Origin: Burkholderiales bacterium
GTDB lineage: Bacteria > Pseudomonadota > Gammaproteobacteria > Burkholderiales > Burkholderiaceae_C
Assembly (NCBI GenBank): GCA_013044035.1
Contig: JABEVE010000055.1
Location: 30,558 to 94,557 of the forward strand
Length of the DNA: 64,000 bases
Direction of reading: 5' to 3'
Shown: piece by piece, positions 17,959 through 24,372 of the stretch
Numbering within the stretch: position 1 is the first letter of the stretch
How the letters are laid out: every line of letters begins with the position of its first letter
Made by a program: the position numbers and the translations under genes
The notes under the pieces: model-generated
The model's input: the letters and a program-made list of their open reading frames with translations, nothing else
The model's database searches: none
What the model was told of the DNA's origin: nothing

Positions 17959-18156
17959 CAGCCATCCGGCAGTTCCGCACCGACCAGCGGCACCATGTGC
18001 GGCATGTCCGACTATTACGGTGGCGGGGGGTATGAGCAGAATTCGACGCGGTGCGAAGGCTACGATCCTTACTACAACGGATGTCCAAGTGGATATTGGC
18101 GAGCGAACGTCGGCGCCATCTCCACGCATTGGCTTTACTCGTGCATCGCCAACTAA
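17941..18156 (+). CDS. Silent PilV C-terminal cassette 2
   Basis: 71 codons from repeat 2, rich in Tyr, Gly and Cys (MCGMSDYYGGGGYEQ, CEGYDPYYNGC, YSCIAN at the end). Five cysteines beyond the repeat-encoded one suggest disulfides in the pilus-tip domain. Not expressed in the present arrangement. Confidence 0.8.
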   Translation, partial: CQSGSWQPSGSSAPTSGTMCGMSDYYGGGGYEQNSTRCEGYDPYYNGCPSGYWRANVGAISTHWLYSCIAN

Positions 18157-18161
18157 TCGCC

Positions 18162-18180
18162 TTGCCAATCCGGCGTGTGG
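18162..18180 (+). repeat. sfx-like recombination repeat 3
   Basis: TTGCCAATCCGGCGTGTGG, identical to repeat 1, six bases after the stop of cassette 2. Confidence 0.9.
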
Positions 18181-18489
18181 GCGAGCGCGCAAGGCGGGAC
18201 GAACTGGTACACCGCCGCGTGGTGGAGCCAAGGTTCAACAGGTTGGGTCCAGAATACGACTGGCGATAATCAACTAATTCAAGCGTCGAGCGATTGGCAG
18301 CTTCGTGATTGCCAAATGCAGGGACAAGTTGATTCATGGGGAACAGTGGCCCAAGTTTTGGATGCAACGACCTACGATGCGGGGTGCAACATAACCTTCA
18401 TGGTGCCGCCAGGGCACTTTTGGGAGGTAACTGGTGGTAGATATGGGCAGCCCTATCTAAATATACTCACATTTGTCTACACGATGTAA
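18163..18489 (+). CDS. Silent PilV C-terminal cassette 3
   Basis: 108 codons from repeat 3, the longest silent cassette. It is Trp/Gln-rich at the start (TNWYTAAWWSQG) and ends YLNILTFVYTM. Noticeably more AT-rich than the pil genes. Requires inversion to be expressed. Confidence 0.8.
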   Translation, partial: CQSGVWASAQGGTNWYTAAWWSQGSTGWVQNTTGDNQLIQASSDWQLRDCQMQGQVDSWGTVAQVLDATTYDAGCNITFMVPPGHFWEVTGGRYGQPYLNILTFVYTM

Positions 18490-18495
18490 ACAGAT

Positions 18496-18514
18496 TTGCC
18501 AATCCGGGGCGTGG
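18496..18514 (+). repeat. sfx-like recombination repeat 4
   Basis: TTGCCAATCCGGGGCGTGG, identical to repeat 6 and to the inverted repeat in pilV. Confidence 0.9.
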
Positions 18515-18679
18515 CAGAGCGCGCAGGGGAAAAGCCAAGGTCTTCAGCAAGGGCAATGGTGCCCTAGCAATCAAAGTTGCGGTGCATGGCGCGGGCCAAT
18601 CTCAATCTATTATGGGTTATCTGCTGGGTACGCTGGACTTTGCTGGACAAATGACCCATCAAATGGGGGGGGTAGCTAG
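18497..18679 (+). CDS. Silent PilV C-terminal cassette 4 (interrupted at a G8 tract)
   Basis: As read, 60 codons from repeat 4, ending just after a run of eight G's (18665-18672). Removing one G would keep the frame open through VASGPVFWGP and on to a stop at 18773, directly before repeat 5, which is where every other cassette ends. The full-length cassette is therefore about 92 codons, and the present copy is either phase-off, mutated, or a sequencing error in the homopolymer. Confidence 0.75.
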   Translation, partial: CQSGAWQSAQGKSQGLQQGQWCPSNQSCGAWRGPISIYYGLSAGYAGLCWTNDPSNGGGS

Positions 18680-18775
18680 CGGTCCAGTTTTTTGGGGGCC
18701 TGCAGTTGGCTGGTCACCCGGTTGGTTTTCAGCCGCAGATTCCAAACCCTGCGCCACTGCTGTTTATTTTTAGTT

Positions 18776-18794
18776 TTGCCAATCCGGCAGTTGG
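18776..18794 (+). repeat. sfx-like recombination repeat 5
   Basis: TTGCCAATCCGGCAGTTGG; follows the probable original stop of cassette 4 by two bases. Confidence 0.9.
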
Positions 18795-19022
18795 CAGCCG
18801 GCAGGGGGTGGTAGCGGATTCAGCTACGCTTCCACGATGGTCAATGCGTTTCCGTACGGCACCGTTGTTTATATTGGATCATATCGCTTCTGCGACATTG
18901 GTTATTCCAACACAGGCGTCTCGGTGTACCCAGGCGGGGAACCAGATGCCAATGGTTATATACCATGGTATTATAGTAATTACAGCGCGAATGGCATAAA
19001 TCGAGTCAACTGCTTTAATTAG
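18777..19022 (+). CDS. Silent PilV C-terminal cassette 5
   Basis: 81 codons from repeat 5 (CQSGSWQPAGGGSG...), Tyr- and Gly-rich (YIGSYRFCDIGYSN, IPWYYSNYSANG), ending NCFN just before repeat 6. Silent until inverted into pilV. Confidence 0.8.
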   Translation, partial: CQSGSWQPAGGGSGFSYASTMVNAFPYGTVVYIGSYRFCDIGYSNTGVSVYPGGEPDANGYIPWYYSNYSANGINRVNCFN

Positions 19023-19029
19023 TCGCGCT

Positions 19030-19048
19030 TTGCCAATCCGGGGCGTGG
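19030..19048 (+). repeat. sfx-like recombination repeat 6
   Basis: TTGCCAATCCGGGGCGTGG, the innermost plus-strand copy. Identical to the pilV copy 488 bases away, so this pair is well matched for recombination. Confidence 0.9.
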
Positions 19049-19165
19049 CAGAGCGCCCAGGGAACCGGACTCAATAGCGGGCAAGTTGGAACCTATTGCC
19101 AGGGCAACACTTATTGCGGTCGCGCTTCAGGGGCTGGCTTAAGTCAGCCGCTGCCCACACCATAG
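19031..19165 (+). CDS. Silent PilV C-terminal cassette 6
   Basis: 44 codons from repeat 6 (CQSGAWQSAQGTGLNSG...), the shortest cassette. Its last codons run over the convergent stop of the expressed pilV cassette (22-base overlap), so two tip domains share one cassette boundary, as in R64 where each invertible segment carries two back-to-back C-termini. Confidence 0.75.
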   Translation, partial: CQSGAWQSAQGTGLNSGQVGTYCQGNTYCGRASGAGLSQPLPTP

Positions 19166-20811
19166 ATAAACACCCCGGCCGGATTACCACACCCGCCGCT
19201 ATCCGGCGTCCAAAACGCCATATAAGAGCCAGTAGGCACGGGGATGGAAAACGGGTAGGCATGGTTAAAGCCGGAGCCACCGTCTGGACCCCCGCGGTAG
19301 TTTCCAGAGGCCAACAGCATCGGCCCCCAGATGCTTGCGCCTGCGCCATTGAACCACTGCACGTACACGCGCCCAGGATTGCTGCCGCATGTCGAATCGT
19401 AGGCAACCCCATAGACGACCGTTGGGTTGCTGGAATACCAGTACGGTGAAAAATATTGGTTACCGCTCCCCGCGTTGAACCAAACATCCTGCGCGCCCCA
19501 GCTCACATACTGAAAGCTCGATCCCTGCGCGCTCTGCCACGCCCCGGATTGGCAAGAAAGGATTTGCCCGGATCCGTTCGCATTTGCGGCGATTGCCCCG
19601 TTGGGCGAGCAGCCAGATCCGGGCGTGGCAGCGCCATTGGCTGTGCCAACCTGAAGTTGGTTGTTCGCCCACACGACGCCGGAGCTATTGGCGCCTGCGG
19701 CAGCCGGGCCACCGGCCGGGCCCGCGGCGACCGATCCCGTGCCATAGACGTCGTAAGACGTCACGCCGCAGCCCCAACCTGTCGGGCATGTCGACCTCGA
19801 GGTGCCCATCGCATGGATCTGTTGGGGCGTGCTGATGTCGCCTGCGGCGATGACGTTTCCAGATTGATCGACGGTGAAGAGATTGCCGGTCTGCGCGCTG
19901 TTGACCAGGGTGAACGTGCCCTTGGCGCTCTCCACGTGGATCCAGGTTCCGTTGGCACCTTTGAGGCTGAGTACGCCGCCCTCCGGCACCTGATCCCAGG
20001 TGACGACGGTCCCACTGGCAGTCGTCAGCGACGGCGTGCCGACACTGCCTCCCGCCTGCAGGGCCGTCAGGCTTTGCGCGCTGATCGCTTGAGCGCCGCT
20101 GATGTTGTGCAGCCCGCCGGACGTGTCGGTCATCGACAGGTCGGTCTGCATCGCGTTGAGCTCAGGGTGCCCAGCCACCTGCACCCGATACAGGTAATTG
20201 CCATTTATGGGGGTGCCTGCCGAGTTGAAATCCAGAAGCGCCACCACATGGCCGGGCCCGGGGTTCGGATAGGACGTGCCGCCACCGATGGCTATCGGGC
20301 CCCAGCCGCCGTACGCGCCGCAGGCTTGGTTCGCGCTGCAGCCTGGAATCGACAGCGTGCCTGAGCCACCGCCGATCGTGCCGCCGATCGCGTGGATCTC
20401 GTTGGCGATCTCGACTGCGTCAGTTCCATCGATGGCGACGCCGCCACTGGACTCGAGCAGCGCTTGCAGGTTGCCCTGCGCATCCTTGGCGACCGTCACG
20501 CTCCAGCTCTGATTGAAGGGATTGGTCGGCCTCCAGCCCTGAGGCAGATACCCGTTGGTGAGATCGGGCTCACTCCCCGGGCAAGTCCCAGGCGTGGCGG
20601 GCACGCACAGCGTGAGCGGACCGGAGTTGACCGCGGTCTGCACCGAGGCGGTGTTGGCAAGCACGTAGGCCTGCGCCGCACCGGCGATGTCCTGCGCCTG
20701 CCGCGCAGCTGCAGCCCCTGCGATCTGCTGCCCAGCCACGTGCGCGAAGTGGTCCAGCACAGGCAAGAGGATCGCGAGCGCCCCCAGCACGAAGATCATC
20801 GAGATGCCCAT
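19144..20811 (-). CDS. pilV: PilV-type minor pilin/adhesin with shufflon-variable C-terminus
   Basis: 555 residues. A hydrophobic N-terminal segment (IFVLGALAILLPVL) anchors the protein. The constant region runs to about residue 418, and the variable tip (about 419-555, from CQSGAWQSAQG) starts exactly at the inverted sfx repeat. The constant part has pilin-like SWSVTVAKDAQGNLQALLESSGG and cysteine pairs. In R64, PilV sits at the thin-pilus tip and binds recipient lipopolysaccharide. AGGAG lies six bases before the ATG. The N-terminus lacks a classical basic prepilin leader. Last gene of the pil operon. Confidence 0.9.
   Translation of the reverse strand: MGISMIFVLGALAILLPVLDHFAHVAGQQIAGAAAARQAQDIAGAAQAYVLANTASVQTAVNSGPLTLCVPATPGTCPGSEPDLTNGYLPQGWRPTNPFNQSWSVTVAKDAQGNLQALLESSGGVAIDGTDAVEIANEIHAIGGTIGGGSGTLSIPGCSANQACGAYGGWGPIAIGGGTSYPNPGPGHVVALLDFNSAGTPINGNYLYRVQVAGHPELNAMQTDLSMTDTSGGLHNISGAQAISAQSLTALQAGGSVGTPSLTTASGTVVTWDQVPEGGVLSLKGANGTWIHVESAKGTFTLVNSAQTGNLFTVDQSGNVIAAGDISTPQQIHAMGTSRSTCPTGWGCGVTSYDVYGTGSVAAGPAGGPAAAGANSSGVVWANNQLQVGTANGAATPGSGCSPNGAIAANANGSGQILSCQSGAWQSAQGSSFQYVSWGAQDVWFNAGSGNQYFSPYWYSSNPTVVYGVAYDSTCGSNPGRVYVQWFNGAGASIWGPMLLASGNYRGGPDGGSGFNHAYPFSIPVPTGSYMAFWTPDSGGCGNPAGVFIYGVGSG
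19537..19555 (-). repeat. sfx-like recombination repeat 7 (in pilV, inverted)
   Basis: TTGCCAATCCGGGGCGTGG on the minus strand, at the junction of the constant and variable parts of pilV and opposite in orientation to the six other copies. Confidence 0.92.
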
Positions 20812-20836
20812 CCTGTTCTCCTGTGTATGTCGACGT

Positions 20837-21319
20837 CTACTTCGCGCTCACGACCATGGCGCCGTTGGGGACCCCCGCCGGGGCAGGTTGCGGGTTGTTC
20901 ATCTGCGGATTGACCAACGTGCCGTTCTCGTCGACGGTGATCGACAAGTTGCCGGCGGCCACGGCGTCCTGTTTGATCAGCTTGCCTACCGCGCTGCCGG
21001 TCTGCGCCGTCGGCAAGAGCGCCCAGGCGTAGGGCACGCCACCGGAGACGAACGCTCCGTGCTGCATGCCACTGCGCGTCATCGCGGCGGGTAATGTCGA
21101 CCAGGACGAGCCAAGCTCAGTGACCATCTGCTGATCGCTAATCTGGCCGCTGTAGCCCGGGTTCGCGGTGAGAAACGCGCCCGCCGCCTGGCCGTACATC
21201 TGCGTCCACTCCGCCTGCGTCGTCTGTTGGGCCGCGAGCGGCGACGGGGCCACTGTGTCCTTGATGTAACCCATCACTGCCAACGCCGCCAGAAGCACAA
21301 TCACCAATGCATAGGCCAT
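20837..21319 (-). CDS. pilM: PilM-like inner-membrane pilus protein
   Basis: 160 residues with one N-terminal hydrophobic segment (MAYALVIVLLAALAVMGYI) and a periplasmic remainder, the size and layout of the R64 PilM family (about 145-150 residues), a predicted part of the pilus basal body. In R64 pilM lies near the front of the operon; here it sits between a small membrane protein and pilV. The assignment is by size, topology and context; a pilin-like minor subunit is the alternative. Confidence 0.6.
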   Translation of the reverse strand: MAYALVIVLLAALAVMGYIKDTVAPSPLAAQQTTQAEWTQMYGQAAGAFLTANPGYSGQISDQQMVTELGSSWSTLPAAMTRSGMQHGAFVSGGVPYAWALLPTAQTGSAVGKLIKQDAVAAGNLSITVDENGTLVNPQMNNPQPAPAGVPNGAMVVSAK

Positions 21320-21331
21320 GCCTGTTCTCCT

Positions 21332-21607
21332 TCAGTGCAGGCTGAACGCCAGGGCCACGATACGCGAGCGACGCCGGGTCCACGCCAGGATGCGGCTCGA
21401 CCATCCGAGGGCGGCAGACACCAGCAGCAATGCGCTCCAAACGGCGTTCAGAGCGATCCAGCCCGCCGCCGTTGCATGGCGATACTGCCAGATCGCCCAG
21501 GCCAGGCTGGCCGCGCCCAGGGCGGCATCGACCCACCGCCAGACATCACGCCAGGGCGCCGGCGCGTTCTCGCTCCGAGGGGGCGTGGCGCTCATCATCG
21601 TGTTCAT
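21332..21607 (-). CDS. Small two-helix membrane protein of the pil operon
   Basis: 91 residues with two hydrophobic stretches (VDAALGAASLAWAIW and IALNAVWSALLLVSAALGW) and a basic C-terminus. Its ATG overlaps the stop of the upstream ATPase gene and it ends 12 bases before pilM, so it is co-expressed with the pilus genes. I do not recognise the family. Confidence 0.65.
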   Translation of the reverse strand: MNTMMSATPPRSENAPAPWRDVWRWVDAALGAASLAWAIWQYRHATAAGWIALNAVWSALLLVSAALGWSSRILAWTRRRSRIVALAFSLH

Positions 21608-22536
21608 CGCTGCTCCGTTGCCAGAAAACGCAGACGTTGCCGCTCGAGGTCATCGGCCAGCTTCGCCACGTCACCCTGCCGGATCTTGGTCCGGATGATT
21701 TCGTCGTCCTTCGAGCGCGGGTCCAGGACCAACGGTTGGGTGCGCAAGATGCTTTCGCTGCCGCCGGCGGATGCAGCGCGGCGCTCCAGGCGCATGGAAA
21801 TCACCACCCGCAGCGACTGCGCGAGAGACTGCCAGTTGCCGAGCAGGCCGAGCTTGAGAACGGCTTGCTGCACGGTCTCGGCGTGCAACGTGGACACGAC
21901 CAGCATGCCGGAGGCGGAAGCGAGTTCGGCCACGGTCGCCGCCGACGTCTCACGGATCTCGCCGATGTAGAAGGTGTCGGCACTCGATCGCAGCGTGTCG
22001 GCGAACACGCGTCCGATTTCCGTGTCCTCGGCGATGTCCTCCTGATAGCACTGCCCTTTGCCGTGGACGCCCTGCAGGTCGTATTCCACCGGGTTTTCCG
22101 CTGTCCAGGTGAAGCCGCCGATCTCGCGCATGCGTGCCAGCAGCATCGCGCAAGCGGCTGTGGTCTTCCCGGCGGCGGGCGGGCCACAGAAGATCACGAG
22201 CCCGCTGCGCAGTTCGGGATCGCGCAGCTGTTTGGCGACGCTGGGCGCGAGACGGAGATCGTCGAGCTCGCGCACCTGGCGCTCCACCCGCCGCACCATG
22301 AACACGGGGCCGCGTTGCGTCTCGCGTCGTTGTGCACGCAGCCGAAGGCCGTGGAAATCGACCAGAAAGCGCGGCACCTTCTTGTCCGACAACGCCTCGT
22401 GCAGGTCGCGCAGCTCGGGCCACATCCCATTGGGCAGCACCTCGAGCTCCAGAGAGCGCCCGCGCGTCTTCGCGCGACAGGCCTCGGGTTCGGCCTGCAC
22501 GGCCAGGTCGGTGAATGGCAGATCCGCCAGACGCAT
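21604..22536 (-). CDS. PilT/GspE-type secretion ATPase (second pil-operon ATPase)
   Basis: 310 residues with Walker A GPPAAGKTT (about residue 123), the Asp-box-like TWTAENPVEYDL, Walker B FYIGEIRE and the His box STLHAE. It is shorter than PilQ and lacks the tetra-Cys motif, as expected of a retraction-type ATPase. R64 itself relies on one pilus ATPase (PilQ), so a second one in the operon is notable. The ATG at 22536 has GGAG eight bases upstream. Confidence 0.8.
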   Translation of the reverse strand: MRLADLPFTDLAVQAEPEACRAKTRGRSLELEVLPNGMWPELRDLHEALSDKKVPRFLVDFHGLRLRAQRRETQRGPVFMVRRVERQVRELDDLRLAPSVAKQLRDPELRSGLVIFCGPPAAGKTTAACAMLLARMREIGGFTWTAENPVEYDLQGVHGKGQCYQEDIAEDTEIGRVFADTLRSSADTFYIGEIRETSAATVAELASASGMLVVSTLHAETVQQAVLKLGLLGNWQSLAQSLRVVISMRLERRAASAGGSESILRTQPLVLDPRSKDDEIIRTKIRQGDVAKLADDLERQRLRFLATEQR

Positions 22537-22646
22537 GCTCAGTTCTCCACGGGGTAGACAGACGCCCGCACCTGGTCGAGCTTCGACCGGGGGCGGGGCA
22601 AGGATGCGGCCATCATGACGGGGTGCTTGGTGTAGCCGCCGGCGGT

Positions 22647-22676
22647 CTTGTGGCGACTGCCCGTCGTCGCCACAAG
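22647..22676 (-). terminator. Stem-loop immediately downstream of the pilin gene
   Basis: Perfect 11-base inverted repeat (CTTGTGGCGAC / GTCGCCACAAG) around an 8-base loop, starting four bases after the pilS stop. There is no U-tract, so it is more likely an mRNA-stabilising or attenuating hairpin that lets pilin be made in excess over the downstream genes than a full terminator. Confidence 0.6.
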
Positions 22677-22680
22677 ATCC

Positions 22681-23199
22681 TCAGTTGCCCAGGGTGTAGG
22701 TGAACGCCAGCGAGTTGCCATTCGCGTTCGTGCAGATGGTGGCCGCTTGCGCGTCGGTCGCCACGCTGTTCTGGCTGTTGACCCCGGCGCCCACCGTCGT
22801 GCCCGAATTGGTCCCGTAGTCACTCACCGTTCCAGCGAGCTTGATGCACTCCTGCTGGGTCAGGTTGTTCACGCCCAGGCCGACGGCGTTGTTGCTGCCG
22901 CCATTGACGCTTGCAGTGCCGAGCACGGCGAGGGTGCCACCATACGGCGTGTTCACGGTTCCGGTGGCCGTATCCACGTTGCCGGACGGGATGTCGCCGT
23001 TGGCGATCTCGGTTGCGGTCGTCGCGCCGGCGAACGAACCCTCGGTCGTGTAATGCGAACTCATGTTGGCCGAGACCGTGCCGATTTCCTCGGCCATGGC
23101 CTCGTTCTTGGACCCACCCAGGACGGACTTGCCCTGGATCAGCGAATACACGATGAAGACGATTGCTGCGCCGAGCGCGAAGATGATGGCGATGGCCAT
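22681..23199 (-). CDS. pilS: Major type IVb pilin (PilS-like)
   Basis: 172 residues: N-terminal hydrophobic helix (IIFALGAAIVFIVYSLIQG), then a Gly/Asn/Thr-rich pilin-like body with two cysteines (C in QQECIKL and ATICTN) placed like the C-terminal disulfide of type IVb pilins. AAGGGAG precedes the ATG; the frame is closed by a stop 30 bases upstream with no other start, so there is no longer leader. The usual cleavage site with Glu at +5 is absent, so processing must be unusual. Located between PilR and the stem-loop, as PilS follows PilR in R64. Confidence 0.75.
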   Translation of the reverse strand: MAIAIIFALGAAIVFIVYSLIQGKSVLGGSKNEAMAEEIGTVSANMSSHYTTEGSFAGATTATEIANGDIPSGNVDTATGTVNTPYGGTLAVLGTASVNGGSNNAVGLGVNNLTQQECIKLAGTVSDYGTNSGTTVGAGVNSQNSVATDAQAATICTNANGNSLAFTYTLGN

Positions 23200-23226
23200 G
23201 GTGTTGCTCCCTTGTGTGTAGAAAAC

Positions 23227-24372
23227 TCAGTGGGCCGCCGACTGCATCACGGTCTGCAGGGACATCATCCCGAAGACCGTGATGAGCATGACGACATTGA
23301 CCAGGATGTTGCTGACGGTGCCCAAGACCGTGATCAAGCCGACCACCTTGGCCTCGTACTCTTCGAACCACTCGCCGGCCACGCGTTTGATCGTGGCCGG
23401 AAAGTCCGCGAACCCGGAAAACGCCTTGAGATCCATGATCAGCGTCTTCTCGGGAAAACCATGCCCGGCCGCCGCGAATGCGGCGCCGAGTTCCATGCCG
23501 CCTTGCACGCGAATGCGCGCGGCCGCCAAGCGCTCGCGCATCCAGGGCGTCGACCACGACTCCTGCTGCTGCAGCGCCCGGGCGACCGGAGTGCCAGCCG
23601 CAAGAAAGTCCGCGAAGGCCATCACCCACTCGGCCGCCTTGAGCGCTTTGTAGATCGACCAGGGAGGGAGCGAATCCAACTTCACACGGATCGGGCCCGT
23701 GAAGTTGGATAGCGTGGCGAACGCCAGCGCGATCAACCCGATGAAGCCGAGCAGAACCCAGGCCGACCACGGCGAGTTCGCCACGGCCGCCATCGGCAGC
23801 AGCAGCTTGGCCATCGGCGGCCACTTGCTTGGGGGCGCCAGGGACATCATGGGCGGGACCATCTGCGAACCAATCAGATCGACGAGGTAGATCACCGAGC
23901 CGAACGTCACGAGCGGATCGAACAGCATGCCGCCGATTTTTCGCACGATGCGCTTGACCACGGCTTGCGTGCCGGCGGCGCTGCGCAGCGTCTGCGGCAG
24001 CGCCCCCGAGGCCTCGCCCGAGCGAATGAGGCCGCGCTCGGAGTCCGGCGCCCAGCCGCGCAAGGCATCGGCCAGCGTCGAGCCTCCGCTGACGCGCAGC
24101 GCAACCTCCGAGAGCGCGCGCACGTTCACGTTGAAGCGGCGCTTCCAGGCCGGGCCCGCCATCTCGACGGTCTGGTCGCGCAGCTCCAGGATGGCCGCCG
24201 CCACCTGCTTGCCGTTTTCGACGTAGGTCGCCAGCCGCCGGTAGAACTGCATGCGCTGCGCCGCGCCCCACCGGCGGCGCTCCAGCGCATCGTTGATCTC
24301 GCGCAGCCGGGCCACACCCGGCAACTCGCCCAACAGCGCTGCGCCATCGGCGATCATGTCCTCAAGCCTCAC
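23227..24372 (-). CDS. pilR: PilR inner-membrane platform protein (T2SF)
   Basis: 381 residues with the PilC/GspF-like double repeat of cytoplasmic domains separated by hydrophobic segments (SVIYLVDLIGSQM, AWVLLGFIGLIALAFATL, and the C-terminal LITVLGTVSNILVNVVML). It forms the inner-membrane platform that couples the PilQ ATPase to pilin addition. Its ATG overlaps the pilQ stop (ATGA), which supports pairing of the two. Confidence 0.88.
   Translation of the reverse strand: MRLEDMIADGAALLGELPGVARLREINDALERRRWGAAQRMQFYRRLATYVENGKQVAAAILELRDQTVEMAGPAWKRRFNVNVRALSEVALRVSGGSTLADALRGWAPDSERGLIRSGEASGALPQTLRSAAGTQAVVKRIVRKIGGMLFDPLVTFGSVIYLVDLIGSQMVPPMMSLAPPSKWPPMAKLLLPMAAVANSPWSAWVLLGFIGLIALAFATLSNFTGPIRVKLDSLPPWSIYKALKAAEWVMAFADFLAAGTPVARALQQQESWSTPWMRERLAAARIRVQGGMELGAAFAAAGHGFPEKTLIMDLKAFSGFADFPATIKRVAGEWFEEYEAKVVGLITVLGTVSNILVNVVMLITVFGMMSLQTVMQSAAH

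Larger units (their letters stand above)
17660..19555. repeat. PilV shufflon (seven sfx-like 19-bp repeats)
   Basis: Seven copies of a 19-base element with the form TTGCCAATCCGGNNNNTGG, closely matching the R64 shufflon sfx repeat. Six lie on the plus strand at 17660, 17940, 18162, 18496, 18776 and 19030. The seventh is inverted, at 19537-19555 inside pilV. Each plus-strand copy runs in frame into a different C-terminal coding cassette starting CQSG(A/S/V)W. Inversion between the pilV copy and any of the six would swap the PilV tip domain. In R64 this choice sets recipient-cell specificity during liquid mating. Confidence 0.93.

Noticed and set aside
16806..18005. 399-residue minus-strand open frame across the recombinase remnant and first cassettes
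   Set aside because: It overlaps sequence with clear recombinase and PilV-cassette homology on the plus strand and is low in sensible composition, so it is a shadow frame.
17660..19048. The repeats as a CRISPR array
   Set aside because: Spacers are 230-330 bases, coding and of differing lengths, the repeat has the shufflon sfx pattern, one copy is inverted inside pilV, and no cas gene is present.
22820..24271. 483-residue minus-strand open frame over pilS and pilR
   Set aside because: Arg/Gly/His-rich composition typical of a GC-rich shadow; PilR and PilS in the other frames have clear family features.
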